A DNA stretch of 64,000 nt, taken from contig NZ_CP012641.2 in the NCBI RefSeq assembly GCF_001412595.2, forward strand, positions 123,728 through 187,727. Reading direction: 5' to 3'. Position 1 is the stretch's first letter; every line of letters begins with the position of its first letter. Source of the DNA: Massilia sp. WG5 (GTDB taxonomy: Bacteria; Pseudomonadota; Gammaproteobacteria; Burkholderiales; Burkholderiaceae_D). Shown piece by piece: positions 26,185 to 33,646 of this stretch. The notes beneath the pieces are model-generated. The model ran no database searches. It was not told the origin of the DNA and saw only the letters and a program-made list of their open reading frames with translations. A program made the position numbers and the translations under genes.

Positions 26185-26991
26185 ATGCAAGTGCTGCAAA
26201 AGTATTGGCGCGACCGCGCCTTCGACATCCATCGCATCATCAAAGCGAAAGACATTCCGATTTCGCGCGGCTGGCCGGCAGAGATGTTCGGCGCCTTCCT
26301 GACCTATTTCACTCGCCAAGAACTGTTGGATTCCCATCACGGCGAAGACCTGATGGATCTGCTGCAGGATGACTACAATCCCAAGCCGTACGTGATCCTC
26401 GATGACGACCTGGGCGTCAAACGCATCGCCAACATGCTGCGCATGCCGACCAGCGAGGCGGCCAAACTGGCGCCACTGTTCCTAGAGGCGTTCGAGAAGC
26501 TCGCGCCCGGCCAGGTCTTCCGCGACGAAAACGCGTTCGTCGACCATATCGTGGAGCCCCGAATCCTGGCGGCCCTGCGCGGGTCGAGCGAGGTCCTCAG
26601 CGCGTTCTCGGCGATGGAAGCCGACCATATCCGCTTCGACCCCGACACCTGGGAGGATACCGACGAGCTGTACCAAGGCCTCCCCCGCGGCGTGCCGATG
26701 GACCGCGAAGATCTCGTCGAACTGCGCAAACTGCGCGACGACAAGAACGACACCTGGACCTACCGCCAGATGTTCCAGATGCATCCCGCCGACGCAGCAG
26801 GCAACGTGCTGAACCACAAGTTCGCGACCTGGTGCACGGTCCAGGTCGAATTCGCAAAGCTCGATCGCGCCATCCTCGCGGCCGGCGAGTACAACGCCAA
26901 CGTCTACGGCGGTGTTGCGCGCGCCTGGTCCGGTGGCGGCCCGTTTGAGAATATCGCGAAGCCCGACACGTATATCTCGATCGTGTTCTGA
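26185..26991 (+). CDS. Conserved-looking protein of unknown function, 268 residues
   Basis: The protein is soluble and acidic with tryptophans (KYWRDRAFDIHRIIKAKDIPISRGWPAEMF; DPDTWEDTDELYQGLPRGVPMDREDLVELRKLRDDKNDTW) and ends in PDTYISIVF. I find no signal peptide, membrane helix, nucleotide-binding or metal motif, and do not recognise the family. It forms its own unit, closed by a strong terminator, between the methyltransferase and DUF3560 genes. Given the neighbourhood, an anti-defence or DNA-related role is conceivable but unsupported by motifs. Confidence 0.75.
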   Translation: MQVLQKYWRDRAFDIHRIIKAKDIPISRGWPAEMFGAFLTYFTRQELLDSHHGEDLMDLLQDDYNPKPYVILDDDLGVKRIANMLRMPTSEAAKLAPLFLEAFEKLAPGQVFRDENAFVDHIVEPRILAALRGSSEVLSAFSAMEADHIRFDPDTWEDTDELYQGLPRGVPMDREDLVELRKLRDDKNDTWTYRQMFQMHPADAAGNVLNHKFATWCTVQVEFAKLDRAILAAGEYNANVYGGVARAWSGGGPFENIAKPDTYISIVF

Positions 26992-27003
26992 TCGAGCGAT
27001 GCG

Positions 27004-27035
27004 AAACCCTGCCGATACTGGCAGGGTTTTTTTTC
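27004..27035 (+). terminator. Rho-independent terminator after the 26185 gene
   Basis: AAACCCTGCC and GGCAGGGTTT form a stem with a short loop, followed by eight T residues. Confidence 0.93.
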
Positions 27036-27064
27036 GTGCGTACGGGGCGAACATTCCTGGGCGT

Positions 27065-27087
27065 GATCCGTCAGTCATACCTCCCGG
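27065..27087 (-). repeat. Isolated inverted iteron, 4.4 kb from oriV
   Basis: The complement reads GGGAGGTATGACTGACGG with the same flanks as iteron 5 of oriV (identical over about 22 bp), in the opposite orientation. It could act in handcuffing/copy control or be a rearrangement footprint. Confidence 0.75.
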
Positions 27088-27118
27088 TCTTGTTGCTGCT
27101 GAGCGGCGTCGTGCAGGC

Positions 27119-27316
27119 CGGACGTCTCCCTGCGCGACCGGGCTGTCGTGCTGCGCATCGAGCCCGCCGCGCGGTCTCGCCCCTCCGGGCTTCCATCCCT
27201 GACGCCTCCGCGCCTGGCGGCGCTGCGCGCTGCGCTTGCCGTCATGATCAATGCGGCGACCAGGTGCTGCGCGTGGCCGCGCGAGTTGCCGGGCTGGCTG
27301 GCTTGGCCAGAGGCTC
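27119..27316. repeat. Structured repeat U, copy U1
   Basis: This GC-rich element begins with a CGTCTCCCTGCG-like block and has internal complementary arms (GGGCT...AGCCC and GACGTC/GACGCC-type ends). Copies start near 31296, 38737, 42274 and 45827. It has no conserved reading frame. It precedes an 18-bp palindrome and module M2. Confidence 0.7.
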
Positions 27317-27335
27317 ACGCCTGGGTGAAGTCAGC

Positions 27336-27353
27336 ACTTTCGCGCGCGAAAGT
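27336..27353. repeat. 18-bp palindrome, copy 4
   Basis: Perfect ACTTTCGCGCGCGAAAGT. It lies 51 bp upstream of module M2, within the block AGGCT..CGCCTGGGTGAAGTCAG-palindrome-GTGAAG shared with other copies. Confidence 0.8.
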
Positions 27354-27403
27354 GAAGGGGAGGCAGGCAACCTCCGACTTCGATGCCGCTGCGGACCGGC
27401 GCC

Positions 27404-27705
27404 GTGACACCGCGTACCTATCGCCCATCTCTCCGGCAGGATCGCACGCCGGCGGGCTATGCCGTCAAGGCACTCCTCGCCCGTTCGGTGCTCGCCTTCG
27501 GCTGCGCTCCGCATGCGGCCTGCGGGGTGTCCATGACGGCGCGCGCCGGCGAGCGACCGTGCCTCCGAGGCGATAGGTACACGGTGTCACTCTGGGGCGG
27601 GCCTGTCCTGCGCTGGGTTCTTGGCTGATCGAGCGAGCAATCAACACCGTCAGGGCCTGTTCCGGCCCCGACACCCGGCCCGAGGTCTCCAGGTTCCGGT
27701 ATCTC
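27404..27705. repeat. Structured repeat module M, copy M2
   Basis: The outer arms at 27404-27425 and 27569-27590 are 22 bp long and complementary except for one position (core GTACCTATCGCC / GGCGATAGGTAC). Inside, GCCGTCA/TGACGGC and smaller GC hairpins nest. A GGGCC/GGCCC hairpin lies in the tail. Positions 27336-27705 are essentially identical to 32668-33037 (copy M3). Confidence 0.88.
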
Positions 27706-27737
27706 AGCGCTTCGCGCAAGACCAAGCGCGCAACAAT

Positions 27738-27772
27738 AAACTATTGTCTGTCAATAGTTCGTTAGTTATAAT
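27738..27772 (+). promoter_or_regulatory. Operator-promoter O2 (DUF3560 gene)
   Basis: The dyad AAACTATTG(5 nt)CAATAGTT at 27738-27759 includes the -35 TTGTCT (27744-27749). The -10 TATAAT is at 27767-27772, spacing 17 bp. Confidence 0.85.
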
Positions 27773-27865
27773 GATCTTATTCGAAAGGAGCTCACCACAT
27801 GGAGGATGCACGTATGGCTGCGACGCCTGAACTGCCCGCCGGATGCGGCGGATAAAACCTTTCCT

Positions 27866-27918
27866 GGCGAGCTGAACCGCTCGCCTTTTTCGCCCGCCGG
27901 CGTGAGCAGACGCCGGCG
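27866..27918 (+). promoter_or_regulatory. Leader attenuator: intrinsic terminator followed by GAGCAG hairpin L3
   Basis: GGCGAGC/GCTCGCC followed by TTTTT (27866-27890) is a full intrinsic terminator inside the leader, between promoter O2 and the gene. It is followed at once by the GAGCAG-loop hairpin with a perfect 9-bp stem (27895-27918) and by ACCATCATCACCAGGAG before the ATG at 27964. This suggests transcription attenuation. Confidence 0.65.
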
Positions 27919-27963
27919 ACCAGCACACCTGTAAAACCACCATCATCACCAGGAGCCGACATC

Positions 27964-29319
27964 ATGCATGATCTCACCGCCACGTATTCACCCGAGGACA
28001 ACAAACTGCGCTTGTACGCCAGTGCCAAGCTGGACGACGACACCTATGCGCGTGTAAAGGCCGCAGGCTTCAAGTGGGCGCCGCAACAGAAACTGTTCGT
28101 CGCACCGATGTGGACGCCCGCCCGCCATGATCTGTTGGTCGAGTTGTGCGGCGAGGTCGGCGACGAGGACACGAGCCTGGTCGATCGTGCCGAGCAGCGC
28201 GCGGAGCGGTTCGAAGACCGCAGCGAGAATCACGCGGCCGGAGCCCAGCGCGCGCACGATGCAGCCAAGGCTATCGCCGACAATATCCCTTTCGGTCAAC
28301 CCATCCTCGTCGGCCACCACAGCGAACGCCGTGCGCGCAAGGATGTCGAGCGCATCCAGAACGGTTTCCGCAAATGGGTGAATATGTGGGAGAGCTCGCA
28401 GTATTGGCGCGAACGTGCCGCCGGCGCGCTCGCAAACGCCAAGTACAAGGAGCGCCCGGATGTACGCGCGCGTCGCATCAAGACGATCGAAGCGGACCGG
28501 CGCAAGCAGCAGCGCACGCTGGACGAGGCGATCCAGTGGCTCGGCTACTGGTGCAAGGAAGGGCTCTCCGAGAAGGAGGCGATCGCGATAGCAAGCCACT
28601 GCCAGCTGTACCTGCCGCGCAAAGACGGCGATCGTGAAGACGTGACCACCGGCCCAAGTGCCTATACCGCCCTCACGAAGGCATCCCCGACGCTGTACGC
28701 CGAACGCACTCTGGCCGAGGTGATCGAGGCCGCCCAGAAGCATTATCCCCGGGTGATCGCGTGGGCGACGCGCTGGATCGACCATTACGAAAACCGCCTC
28801 GCGTACGAGCGCGCCATGCTGGACGCTCAGGGCGGCCTGGTGGCCGAGCAGGTGGACTTGCAGCCGGGCGGGCGCGTCCTGGTGCGCGGTGAGTGGCTGA
28901 CTATCATGCGCGTCAACAAGCGCGACGGCAAGACCACCAGCGTGACCACGAATTGCCGTTATGTCCCCGTGCGCACACTCGACGAAATCAAGGAATACCA
29001 GGCGCCCACTGCCGAGGCCGCAGCAGCAGCTGCCGCGGCGACGGCCATCCCTCCGGCCGCAAACTACCCGCGGGAGGACTTCGTGCAGCTCACCAAGGCC
29101 GAATACGCGGATATGCCGAGCGACTACAGGGGCTTTAAGGCCGTTCCCGCCGACGACATCCACGGCGCGCACCGCGTGAAGTACGTCTTCGGTTCTTTCC
29201 TGACGGCGGCTCAGCGCCGTAACGGGCCGGCCCACCAGAGCTACCTCGTATTCATCACGGACGACAAGCGCAAGGATCCGCCGCCGGCGGCGATCGCGGA
29301 GCCAGCCCTGCAGCAGTAA
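27964..29319 (+). CDS. DUF3560-domain protein
   Basis: The 451-residue protein starts with the DUF3560 signature region (TATYSPEDNKLRLYASAKLDDDTYARVKAAGFKWAPQQKLFVAPMW), followed by a long charged helical region (residues about 75-200), a middle part including GGRVLVRGEWLTIMRVNKRDGK, an alanine-rich linker and a C-terminal domain. DUF3560 proteins are common on conjugative plasmids; their biochemical role is not established to my knowledge. It is controlled by promoter O2 with an attenuator and is followed 16 bp later by the PP-loop gene, so the two are likely cotranscribed. Confidence 0.85.
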   Translation: MHDLTATYSPEDNKLRLYASAKLDDDTYARVKAAGFKWAPQQKLFVAPMWTPARHDLLVELCGEVGDEDTSLVDRAEQRAERFEDRSENHAAGAQRAHDAAKAIADNIPFGQPILVGHHSERRARKDVERIQNGFRKWVNMWESSQYWRERAAGALANAKYKERPDVRARRIKTIEADRRKQQRTLDEAIQWLGYWCKEGLSEKEAIAIASHCQLYLPRKDGDREDVTTGPSAYTALTKASPTLYAERTLAEVIEAAQKHYPRVIAWATRWIDHYENRLAYERAMLDAQGGLVAEQVDLQPGGRVLVRGEWLTIMRVNKRDGKTTSVTTNCRYVPVRTLDEIKEYQAPTAEAAAAAAAATAIPPAANYPREDFVQLTKAEYADMPSDYRGFKAVPADDIHGAHRVKYVFGSFLTAAQRRNGPAHQSYLVFITDDKRKDPPPAAIAEPALQQ

Positions 29320-29335
29320 CCGGAGCGGCGCGGTC

Positions 29336-30220
29336 ATGAGTGCGATTTTGCCAGCGCGAGGTCGCGCCGAACTATGCGCGCCACATCTCCCGGCGCCGTC
29401 GCTGGAACACCCAGCGCGGTCGCCGCTCGTGGTCTCGTATGGCGCCGGCGTGGACAGCACCGCCATGCTGGTCGCCATGTGGCGGCGGGGGATCCGGCCC
29501 GACCTCATCCTGTTCGCCGACACCGGCGCCGAGAAGCCCGAAACCTATGCCTATCTGCCCATCATCAACGCTTGGCTGGCCGCGGTTGGCTTCCCGCTCG
29601 TCACTGTCGTGCGTTACCGTCCAAAACGCGCCCCATACCGGAACCTGGAAGGGAAGTGCTTGGCGAACGAGACCCTGCCGTCGCTGGCCTTCGGCAAGCA
29701 CTCGTGCAGTCTCGTCTTCAAGGTTGAACCGCAAAACCGTTTCGTGCAAGGCTGGGATCCGGCGCGCCTGGCATGGGACGCCGGGCTGCGCGTCGTCAAG
29801 GCCATCGGCTATGACAGCGGGGAGCAGGACTGCCGCCGACGGCGGAAGGCCGACACTGCCAGCGCGAAGAAAGTGCGGGAGGGGCACGTCGACGCGACAC
29901 GCTACGCCTACTGGTACCCGCTCCAGGAGTGGGGCATCGACCGCGTCGAATGCCTGCGCCTGATTGCCCTGGCCGGGCTGCCCGTCCCCGTCAAGAGTGC
30001 CTGCTTCTTTTGTCCGGCGTCTCGTAAGTCCGAGGTGGTGTGGCTGCGCGATACCCATCCCGTTCTGTTTCGACGTGCGCTGCGCATCGAGAGGAACGCT
30101 CGTGACGGGAAGCATGGGCTAAGCAGCGTCGCGGGCTTGGGCCGCTCGTTCGCGTGGGAGTCGTTGCAACATGTGCCGGCCGGCGCCGTGGTCGACCAGG
30201 TCGAGTGTCTACGCCCGTGA
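29336..30220 (+). CDS. PP-loop ATPase / PAPS-reductase-like protein
   Basis: The 294-residue protein has a PP-loop (SYGAGVDSTAML, residues about 34-45), LILFADTGAEKPETYAYL, HSCS and a C-terminal FFCPASRKSE cysteine motif, as in the phosphoadenosine phosphosulfate reductase superfamily, which includes DndC and several phage/plasmid proteins. It could activate a substrate by adenylation or act in sulfur-based DNA or tRNA chemistry. No other Dnd/Ssp gene is seen. It pairs with the DUF3560 gene. Confidence 0.85.
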   Translation: MSAILPARGRAELCAPHLPAPSLEHPARSPLVVSYGAGVDSTAMLVAMWRRGIRPDLILFADTGAEKPETYAYLPIINAWLAAVGFPLVTVVRYRPKRAPYRNLEGKCLANETLPSLAFGKHSCSLVFKVEPQNRFVQGWDPARLAWDAGLRVVKAIGYDSGEQDCRRRRKADTASAKKVREGHVDATRYAYWYPLQEWGIDRVECLRLIALAGLPVPVKSACFFCPASRKSEVVWLRDTHPVLFRRALRIERNARDGKHGLSSVAGLGRSFAWESLQHVPAGAVVDQVECLRP

Positions 30221-30293
30221 CGCGTTCCCGGATATCAACGTGTCCGCGCGCGCCTCGCGGATACGCCCCCACAGTACTCAAGAAAAGCAGTTT

Positions 30294-30327
30294 AACTATT
30301 GCGAAACAATAGATTTTATGTTAAGCT
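30294..30327 (+). promoter_or_regulatory. Operator-promoter O3 (30359 gene)
   Basis: The dyad AACTATTG(5 nt)CAATAG at 30294-30312 contains TTGCGA (-35, 30299-30304). A weaker -10, TAAGCT, lies at 30322-30327, spacing 17. This copy has no M module in front; it follows the PP-loop gene by about 75 bp. Confidence 0.7.
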
Positions 30328-30358
30328 ATCTCTGTACCGTGACCAGTTCGGAGTTGAA

Positions 30359-30742
30359 ATGAACGTGCTTACTTACCCTGAAGGCGCCATACCGGATGAT
30401 CTGTTGGTCGATTTTTACGACCGCTTGTCTGGTCGCGACGACGCTCCATTGTTGCTGAAAAGCTGGAAGACGCCGAGTGACGTTTACGCTTGGATGGAGA
30501 CGCTGTACTTGAAGAAGGGAGGGACCGATAGCGTATTCAACGCATGGAGCGTTCGCCTCATGGCCGAGGATCTGGACGCCCTGGAAGAGGCCGTGCGGAC
30601 CGACAATCTGACCGGGCTCCCGGGCGTGACTTTTTGCGAACCCCATGACGCCGTGCAGCAGGACGCCGAAGCCATCGCCTTTATCGCGGTGGCCCGCCAG
30701 GCGCTGGCCGATCGCCTGATCGTATTTTTCTACGCGTTTTGA
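30359..30742 (+). CDS. Small acidic protein of unknown function (127 residues)
   Basis: The ATG at 30359 lies 32 bp after the -10 of promoter O3. The protein is acidic and helical (PDDLLVDFYDRLSGRDDAPLLLKSWKTPSDVYAWMETLYLKKGG) without cysteines in metal-like spacing or membrane helices. I do not recognise it. Small acidic proteins under this operator could be DNA mimics of the anti-restriction kind, but no ArdA-like motif is visible. The 30758 gene follows in the same unit. Confidence 0.65.
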   Translation: MNVLTYPEGAIPDDLLVDFYDRLSGRDDAPLLLKSWKTPSDVYAWMETLYLKKGGTDSVFNAWSVRLMAEDLDALEEAVRTDNLTGLPGVTFCEPHDAVQQDAEAIAFIAVARQALADRLIVFFYAF

Positions 30743-30757
30743 ACAGAGGAGAACATC

Positions 30758-30991
30758 ATGCTCGTTACCGACGTACGCCCCGGGGAAACCGATCTTCTGC
30801 TGGGACACGATACCAAACCGCTCGAAGTGTGCAGTCTCGACGGCCGGGTCTTGGACACCGTTCCCGTTGCGGCGCGCTGGACCCATTCCACCTTGCTCGC
30901 CGCGGTAGGCGCGAGGCGGCGCCTGATCGAGGACGCCGGCGGCGCGGACTTTTACCTGGGCGAACAATTTATCGGCAGCACCGAGGTTTGA
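30758..30991 (+). CDS. Small hypothetical protein (77 residues)
   Basis: It starts behind a GAGGAG box 15 bp after the previous gene. The sequence (LLLGHDTKPLEVCSLDGRVLDTVPVAARWTHSTLLAAVGARRRLIEDAGGADFYLGEQFIGSTEV) suggests a small alpha/beta domain. No known motif is seen. It is probably translated from the O3 transcript. Confidence 0.65.
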   Translation: MLVTDVRPGETDLLLGHDTKPLEVCSLDGRVLDTVPVAARWTHSTLLAAVGARRRLIEDAGGADFYLGEQFIGSTEV

Positions 30992-31295
30992 ATGACGTGA
31001 CACCTGACCTGGCCACCTGGGCAGGTCACATTGTCCTGGCGTGTCGATCGCCGTGATCTCCGCCGGCGGGGGCGGAGCGTCGGCACCCGCTCTTGGGCTT
31101 TGCCCGCCGCGGAGGCATCCCGAGAAAGCGGCGGCTGCGCCGCCCGCTCTCCGAGCCGACCGACCCGCCACAAGCCGCATGCCCCCTCTGCCGCGAGCAC
31201 CCGCGCGAGGTTTCGCGTGGCGACGTCCTACAGCAGCTGCACGCGGGCTGTCGGTGCTGCGCGGCGATCGCCAGCGTCACCTCGACGTTTCTCCC
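30992..31295. other. GC-rich spacer without a supported gene
   Basis: Several overlapping open frames exist because of high GC. One of them contains a cysteine-rich stretch (CPLCREHP then GCRCCA) but has no convincing start or ribosome-binding site and runs into repeat U2. I do not call a gene here. Confidence 0.5.
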
Positions 31296-31467
31296 GGGCG
31301 TCTCCCTACGGGACCGGGCTCTCGTGCTGCGCATCGAGCCCGCTGCGCGGTCTCGCCCCTTCGGGCTTCCATCCCTGACGCCTTCGCGCCTGGCGGCGCT
31401 GCGCGCTGCGCTTGCCCTCCCGGTCGACCAGGTCGACCGTCCGCGCGGCTTGGGCCGCTTGGCTGTT
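31296..31467. repeat. Structured repeat U, copy U2
   Basis: It begins GGGCGTCTCCCTACGGGACC and closely matches U3 and U4, but here it is not followed by the 18-bp palindrome or an M module. It ends at a junction with unrelated sequence (TGTTACTGTCGC). Confidence 0.75.
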
Positions 31468-31494
31468 ACTGTCGCTTTCGTTGGCACAAATGAA

Positions 31495-31522
31495 AAACCC
31501 CCGGTCTCGCGACCAGGGGTTT
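31495..31522 (-). terminator. Bidirectional terminator-like hairpin
   Basis: AAACCCC-CGGTC pairs with GACC-A-GGGGTTT. The longer T-run is on the minus strand, so it would end transcription of the phosphoribosyltransferase gene (31724-32449). Confidence 0.7.
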
Positions 31523-31525
31523 GGA

Positions 31526-31607
31526 ATAGTGGTGGAGGATCGCTCCTCCGGTGAAACATCAACAATCCGAGGATTGAGGGATTAGCCGCTGCCTAATCTG
31601 CCACTAC
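31526..31607. other. Cloverleaf-like multi-hairpin structure
   Basis: TAGTGG and CCACTA close a region holding three consecutive hairpins: GGAGG/CCTCC, CAATC/GATTG and GATTAG/CTAATC. It is not a tRNA: the second hairpin has a 4-base loop and no T-loop consensus is present. It could be a structured RNA or a single-stranded-DNA element. It lies between the terminator-like hairpin and the phosphoribosyltransferase gene. Confidence 0.35.
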
Positions 31608-31723
31608 CTGCCCTTTACGAGCCGACCATGACGGGTGCGTACGCGGGTCTCATCTGGATTTAGAGAGCGGGGAGACTCACTCACACTCTGTACTGAAAAT
31701 GGTACATCAAGTCGTGACAACAG

Positions 31724-32449
31724 TCAAACCCGCGAGAACAAGCAGGCGGCGTCGACCTGGGCGCCCGGCACTGCGGCCTGAATCTGCCGCTGCGCCGCGA
31801 GCAGCGTGGTCCCGGTTGACAGCAGATCGTCGGCGAGCAAGAAGCGGGTGCAGCCGGCAGGCAGCAACTCCGCCTGGATCGTGATCGGCGGAAAGTGCTC
31901 GCGATAGCCGGTCGGGATGTCTTTCAGCGAGAAGTCCCCATCTTCCTTTCCCAGTCGTTTTGCGACGCTGCGCTTATCGGGTGACGGCAAATCGCTCTGC
32001 TCGAGCAGCTCTCTGGCGCGCGCTTTCGAGATCTTGCTGAACAACCCTTCCTGCACGGGACACCTGTACCGGTCCGCCAGGCGCTGGCCGAATTGCCGAC
32101 TGATCGCGTGTCCGGACGGCATAGGGACGACCAGATCGTAATCGCCCGACTGGTCGACCATGTCCTCGAGAATGGCGTCGAAATGCAGCATTAGCCGCCG
32201 GATCGCACCAAACGAGGTCCGCAGACCATCTTTGCCCTTCAAGGCGTACAGCAGGTGGCAGTTGTCGCCTTTGCGGTCGCGACCCATGCTCCGCGGGGCC
32301 TTGTGCCTTTGGAAGGATGAATACACGGTGAGCTCTTGTTGGCCCAGCGCTACCTGCTGGACTACCGGGTTGCCGTGACGACCAGTGTTGAGCAGCTGGT
32401 TATGGCTGTGGTCGACGTCGACCAGGTCGCCAATGATGTTAAGCCCCAT
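31724..32449 (-). CDS. ComF-like phosphoribosyltransferase-domain protein
   Basis: The ATG at 32449 gives 241 residues; the N-terminus is uncertain because the ribosome-binding site is weak. The C-terminal half has the PRPP-binding motif FLLADDLLSTGTTLLAAQR, preceded by DYDLVVPMPSGHAISRQFGQRLADRY and a basic helical region, typical of type I phosphoribosyltransferases related to ComF. It is one of only three confidently called genes on the minus strand between 23 and 46 kb (with 41345-42214 and 45324-45662). Plasmid phosphoribosyltransferases of this kind are often near DNA-metabolism genes; the substrate is unknown. Confidence 0.75.
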   Translation of the reverse strand: MGLNIIGDLVDVDHSHNQLLNTGRHGNPVVQQVALGQQELTVYSSFQRHKAPRSMGRDRKGDNCHLLYALKGKDGLRTSFGAIRRLMLHFDAILEDMVDQSGDYDLVVPMPSGHAISRQFGQRLADRYRCPVQEGLFSKISKARARELLEQSDLPSPDKRSVAKRLGKEDGDFSLKDIPTGYREHFPPITIQAELLPAGCTRFLLADDLLSTGTTLLAAQRQIQAAVPGAQVDAACLFSRV

Positions 32450-32667
32450 CGGAATATGTTCTGGGTGAAAGGGAGGGATTCTACCGGGCTGGACAAGAAA
32501 AACAAGGAAAGGCAAGGGTTGGGCTTCCCGCTGCGCGGGACCCGGGATGCCCATTCCGAGCGCGCGCTCCCGCGCTTGGTCCCTGCGGGACTGCCGGCCT
32601 ATGGCCGTCACTCTCCAGGCCACCCGGGACGCGGCCGCGCGGCTAGACGGAGGCTGCGTCTGTGGCT

Positions 32668-32685
32668 ACTTTCGCGCGCGAAAGT
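32668..32685. repeat. 18-bp palindrome, copy 5
   Basis: Perfect ACTTTCGCGCGCGAAAGT, 51 bp before module M3. The 32450-32667 stretch upstream shows no gene on the plus strand and no complete U repeat. Confidence 0.8.
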
Positions 32686-32735
32686 GAAGGGGAGGCAGGC
32701 AACCTCCGACTTCGATGCCGCTGCGGACCGGCGCC

Positions 32736-33037
32736 GTGACACCGCGTACCTATCGCCCATCTCTCCGGCAGGATCGCACGCCGGCGGGCTATGCCGTCAA
32801 GGCACTCCTCGCCCGTTCGGTGCTCGCCTTCGGCTGCGCTCCGCATGCGGCCTGCGGGGTGTCCATGACGGCGCGCGCCGGCGAGCGACCGTGCCTCCGA
32901 GGCGATAGGTACACGGTGTCACTCTGGGGCGGGCCTGTCCTGCGCTGGGTTCTTGGCTGATCGAGCGAGCAATCAACACCGTCAGGGCCTGTTCCGGCCC
33001 CGACACCCGGCCCGAGGTCTCCAGGTTCCGGTATCTC
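32736..33037. repeat. Structured repeat module M, copy M3
   Basis: The outer arms are at 32736-32757 and 32901-32922, as in M2. The segment 32668-33037 is essentially identical to 27336-27705, pointing to recent duplication or gene conversion. It precedes the ssb promoter. Confidence 0.88.
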
Positions 33038-33068
33038 AGCGAGATGCGCAACATCAAACACGCAACAC

Positions 33069-33104
33069 AAACTATTGAAGAACAATAGTTTTTCGCGTTA
33101 TAAT
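33069..33104 (+). promoter_or_regulatory. Operator-promoter O4 (ssb/ParB-like operon)
   Basis: The perfect dyad AAACTATTG(5 nt)CAATAGTTT spans 33069-33091, with -35 TTGAAG (33075-33080) and -10 TATAAT (33099-33104), spacing 18. Confidence 0.88.
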
Positions 33105-33135
33105 TGACACATGAACTGAACTGATGGAGGGGCAA

Positions 33136-33591
33136 ATGAGTTTCGCTAACGAATTTCGCATCCATGGCAATCTGGTCAACGATGTCCGTCGCGGACGCAC
33201 TGGCGGCGGCGTGACCACGGCCTTCTATGTCGTCGCGGTCGACCACCAGTTCCGCAACGGCGACAACATCCAGACGACGACCGATTTCATCCCTATCACG
33301 ACTTACGGCAAACAGGCCGAGAGCGACCTCAAGTATCTCGCCAAGGGGAAAGAGGTGGCGATCCGTGGCCGCATCCGCAGCTGGTACGACAGCGTAAAGC
33401 AGCGCGGCGGCTTTTGCTTTGAGCCGGACCCCGGTTGCGTGCGCTACATCGGCGCGCCCATTACCCGCGCTCCGGAGGCAGTACTGGACGGGGAACATGA
33501 TTCGTGGCTGCAGGACTATGACGCAGCCCTACAGCAATACGACGCCGTGCCGCAAACCACGCGGCCCGCTCGTATCGCCGCGCACGCGTGA
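33136..33591 (+). CDS. ssb: Single-stranded DNA-binding protein (plasmid SSB-like)
   Basis: The start at 33136, behind GGAGGGGCAA, gives 151 residues. The OB fold is recognisable: FRIHGNLVNDVRRG, then FYVVAVDHQF, DFIPITTYGKQAESDLKYLAKGKEVAIRGRIRSWYD. The C-terminus ends TTRPARIAAHA and lacks the acidic DDDIPF-type tip that recruits partner proteins in housekeeping SSB. Plasmid SSBs in leading regions protect the incoming strand and counter SOS induction. Its stop codon lies inside the GAGCAG hairpin that precedes the ParB-like gene. Confidence 0.88.
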   Translation: MSFANEFRIHGNLVNDVRRGRTGGGVTTAFYVVAVDHQFRNGDNIQTTTDFIPITTYGKQAESDLKYLAKGKEVAIRGRIRSWYDSVKQRGGFCFEPDPGCVRYIGAPITRAPEAVLDGEHDSWLQDYDAALQQYDAVPQTTRPARIAAHA

Positions 33592-33601
33592 GCAGACGCG
33601 T
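33584..33601 (+). promoter_or_regulatory. GAGCAG hairpin L4 overlapping the ssb stop codon
   Basis: ACGCGT and ACGCGT close the loop GAGCAG; a T-run follows (GGTTTTTTCG), so it may act as a conditional terminator between ssb and the ParB-like gene. ACCATCTCACCAAGGAG follows before the ATG at 33647. Confidence 0.6.
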
Positions 33602-33646
33602 CAGCGGTTTTTTCGTAGTACCAACCATCTCACCAAGGAGCCAACC

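Noticed and set aside
31093..31554. Cysteine-rich plus-strand frame (CPLC ... GCRCCA)
   Set aside because: No supported start, runs into repeat U2, and alternative frames are equally open in this GC-rich stretch.
31526..31618. tRNA gene on the minus strand
   Set aside because: A 3' CCA-like end and a 7-bp closing stem are present, but there is no 7-base anticodon loop and no T-loop consensus.
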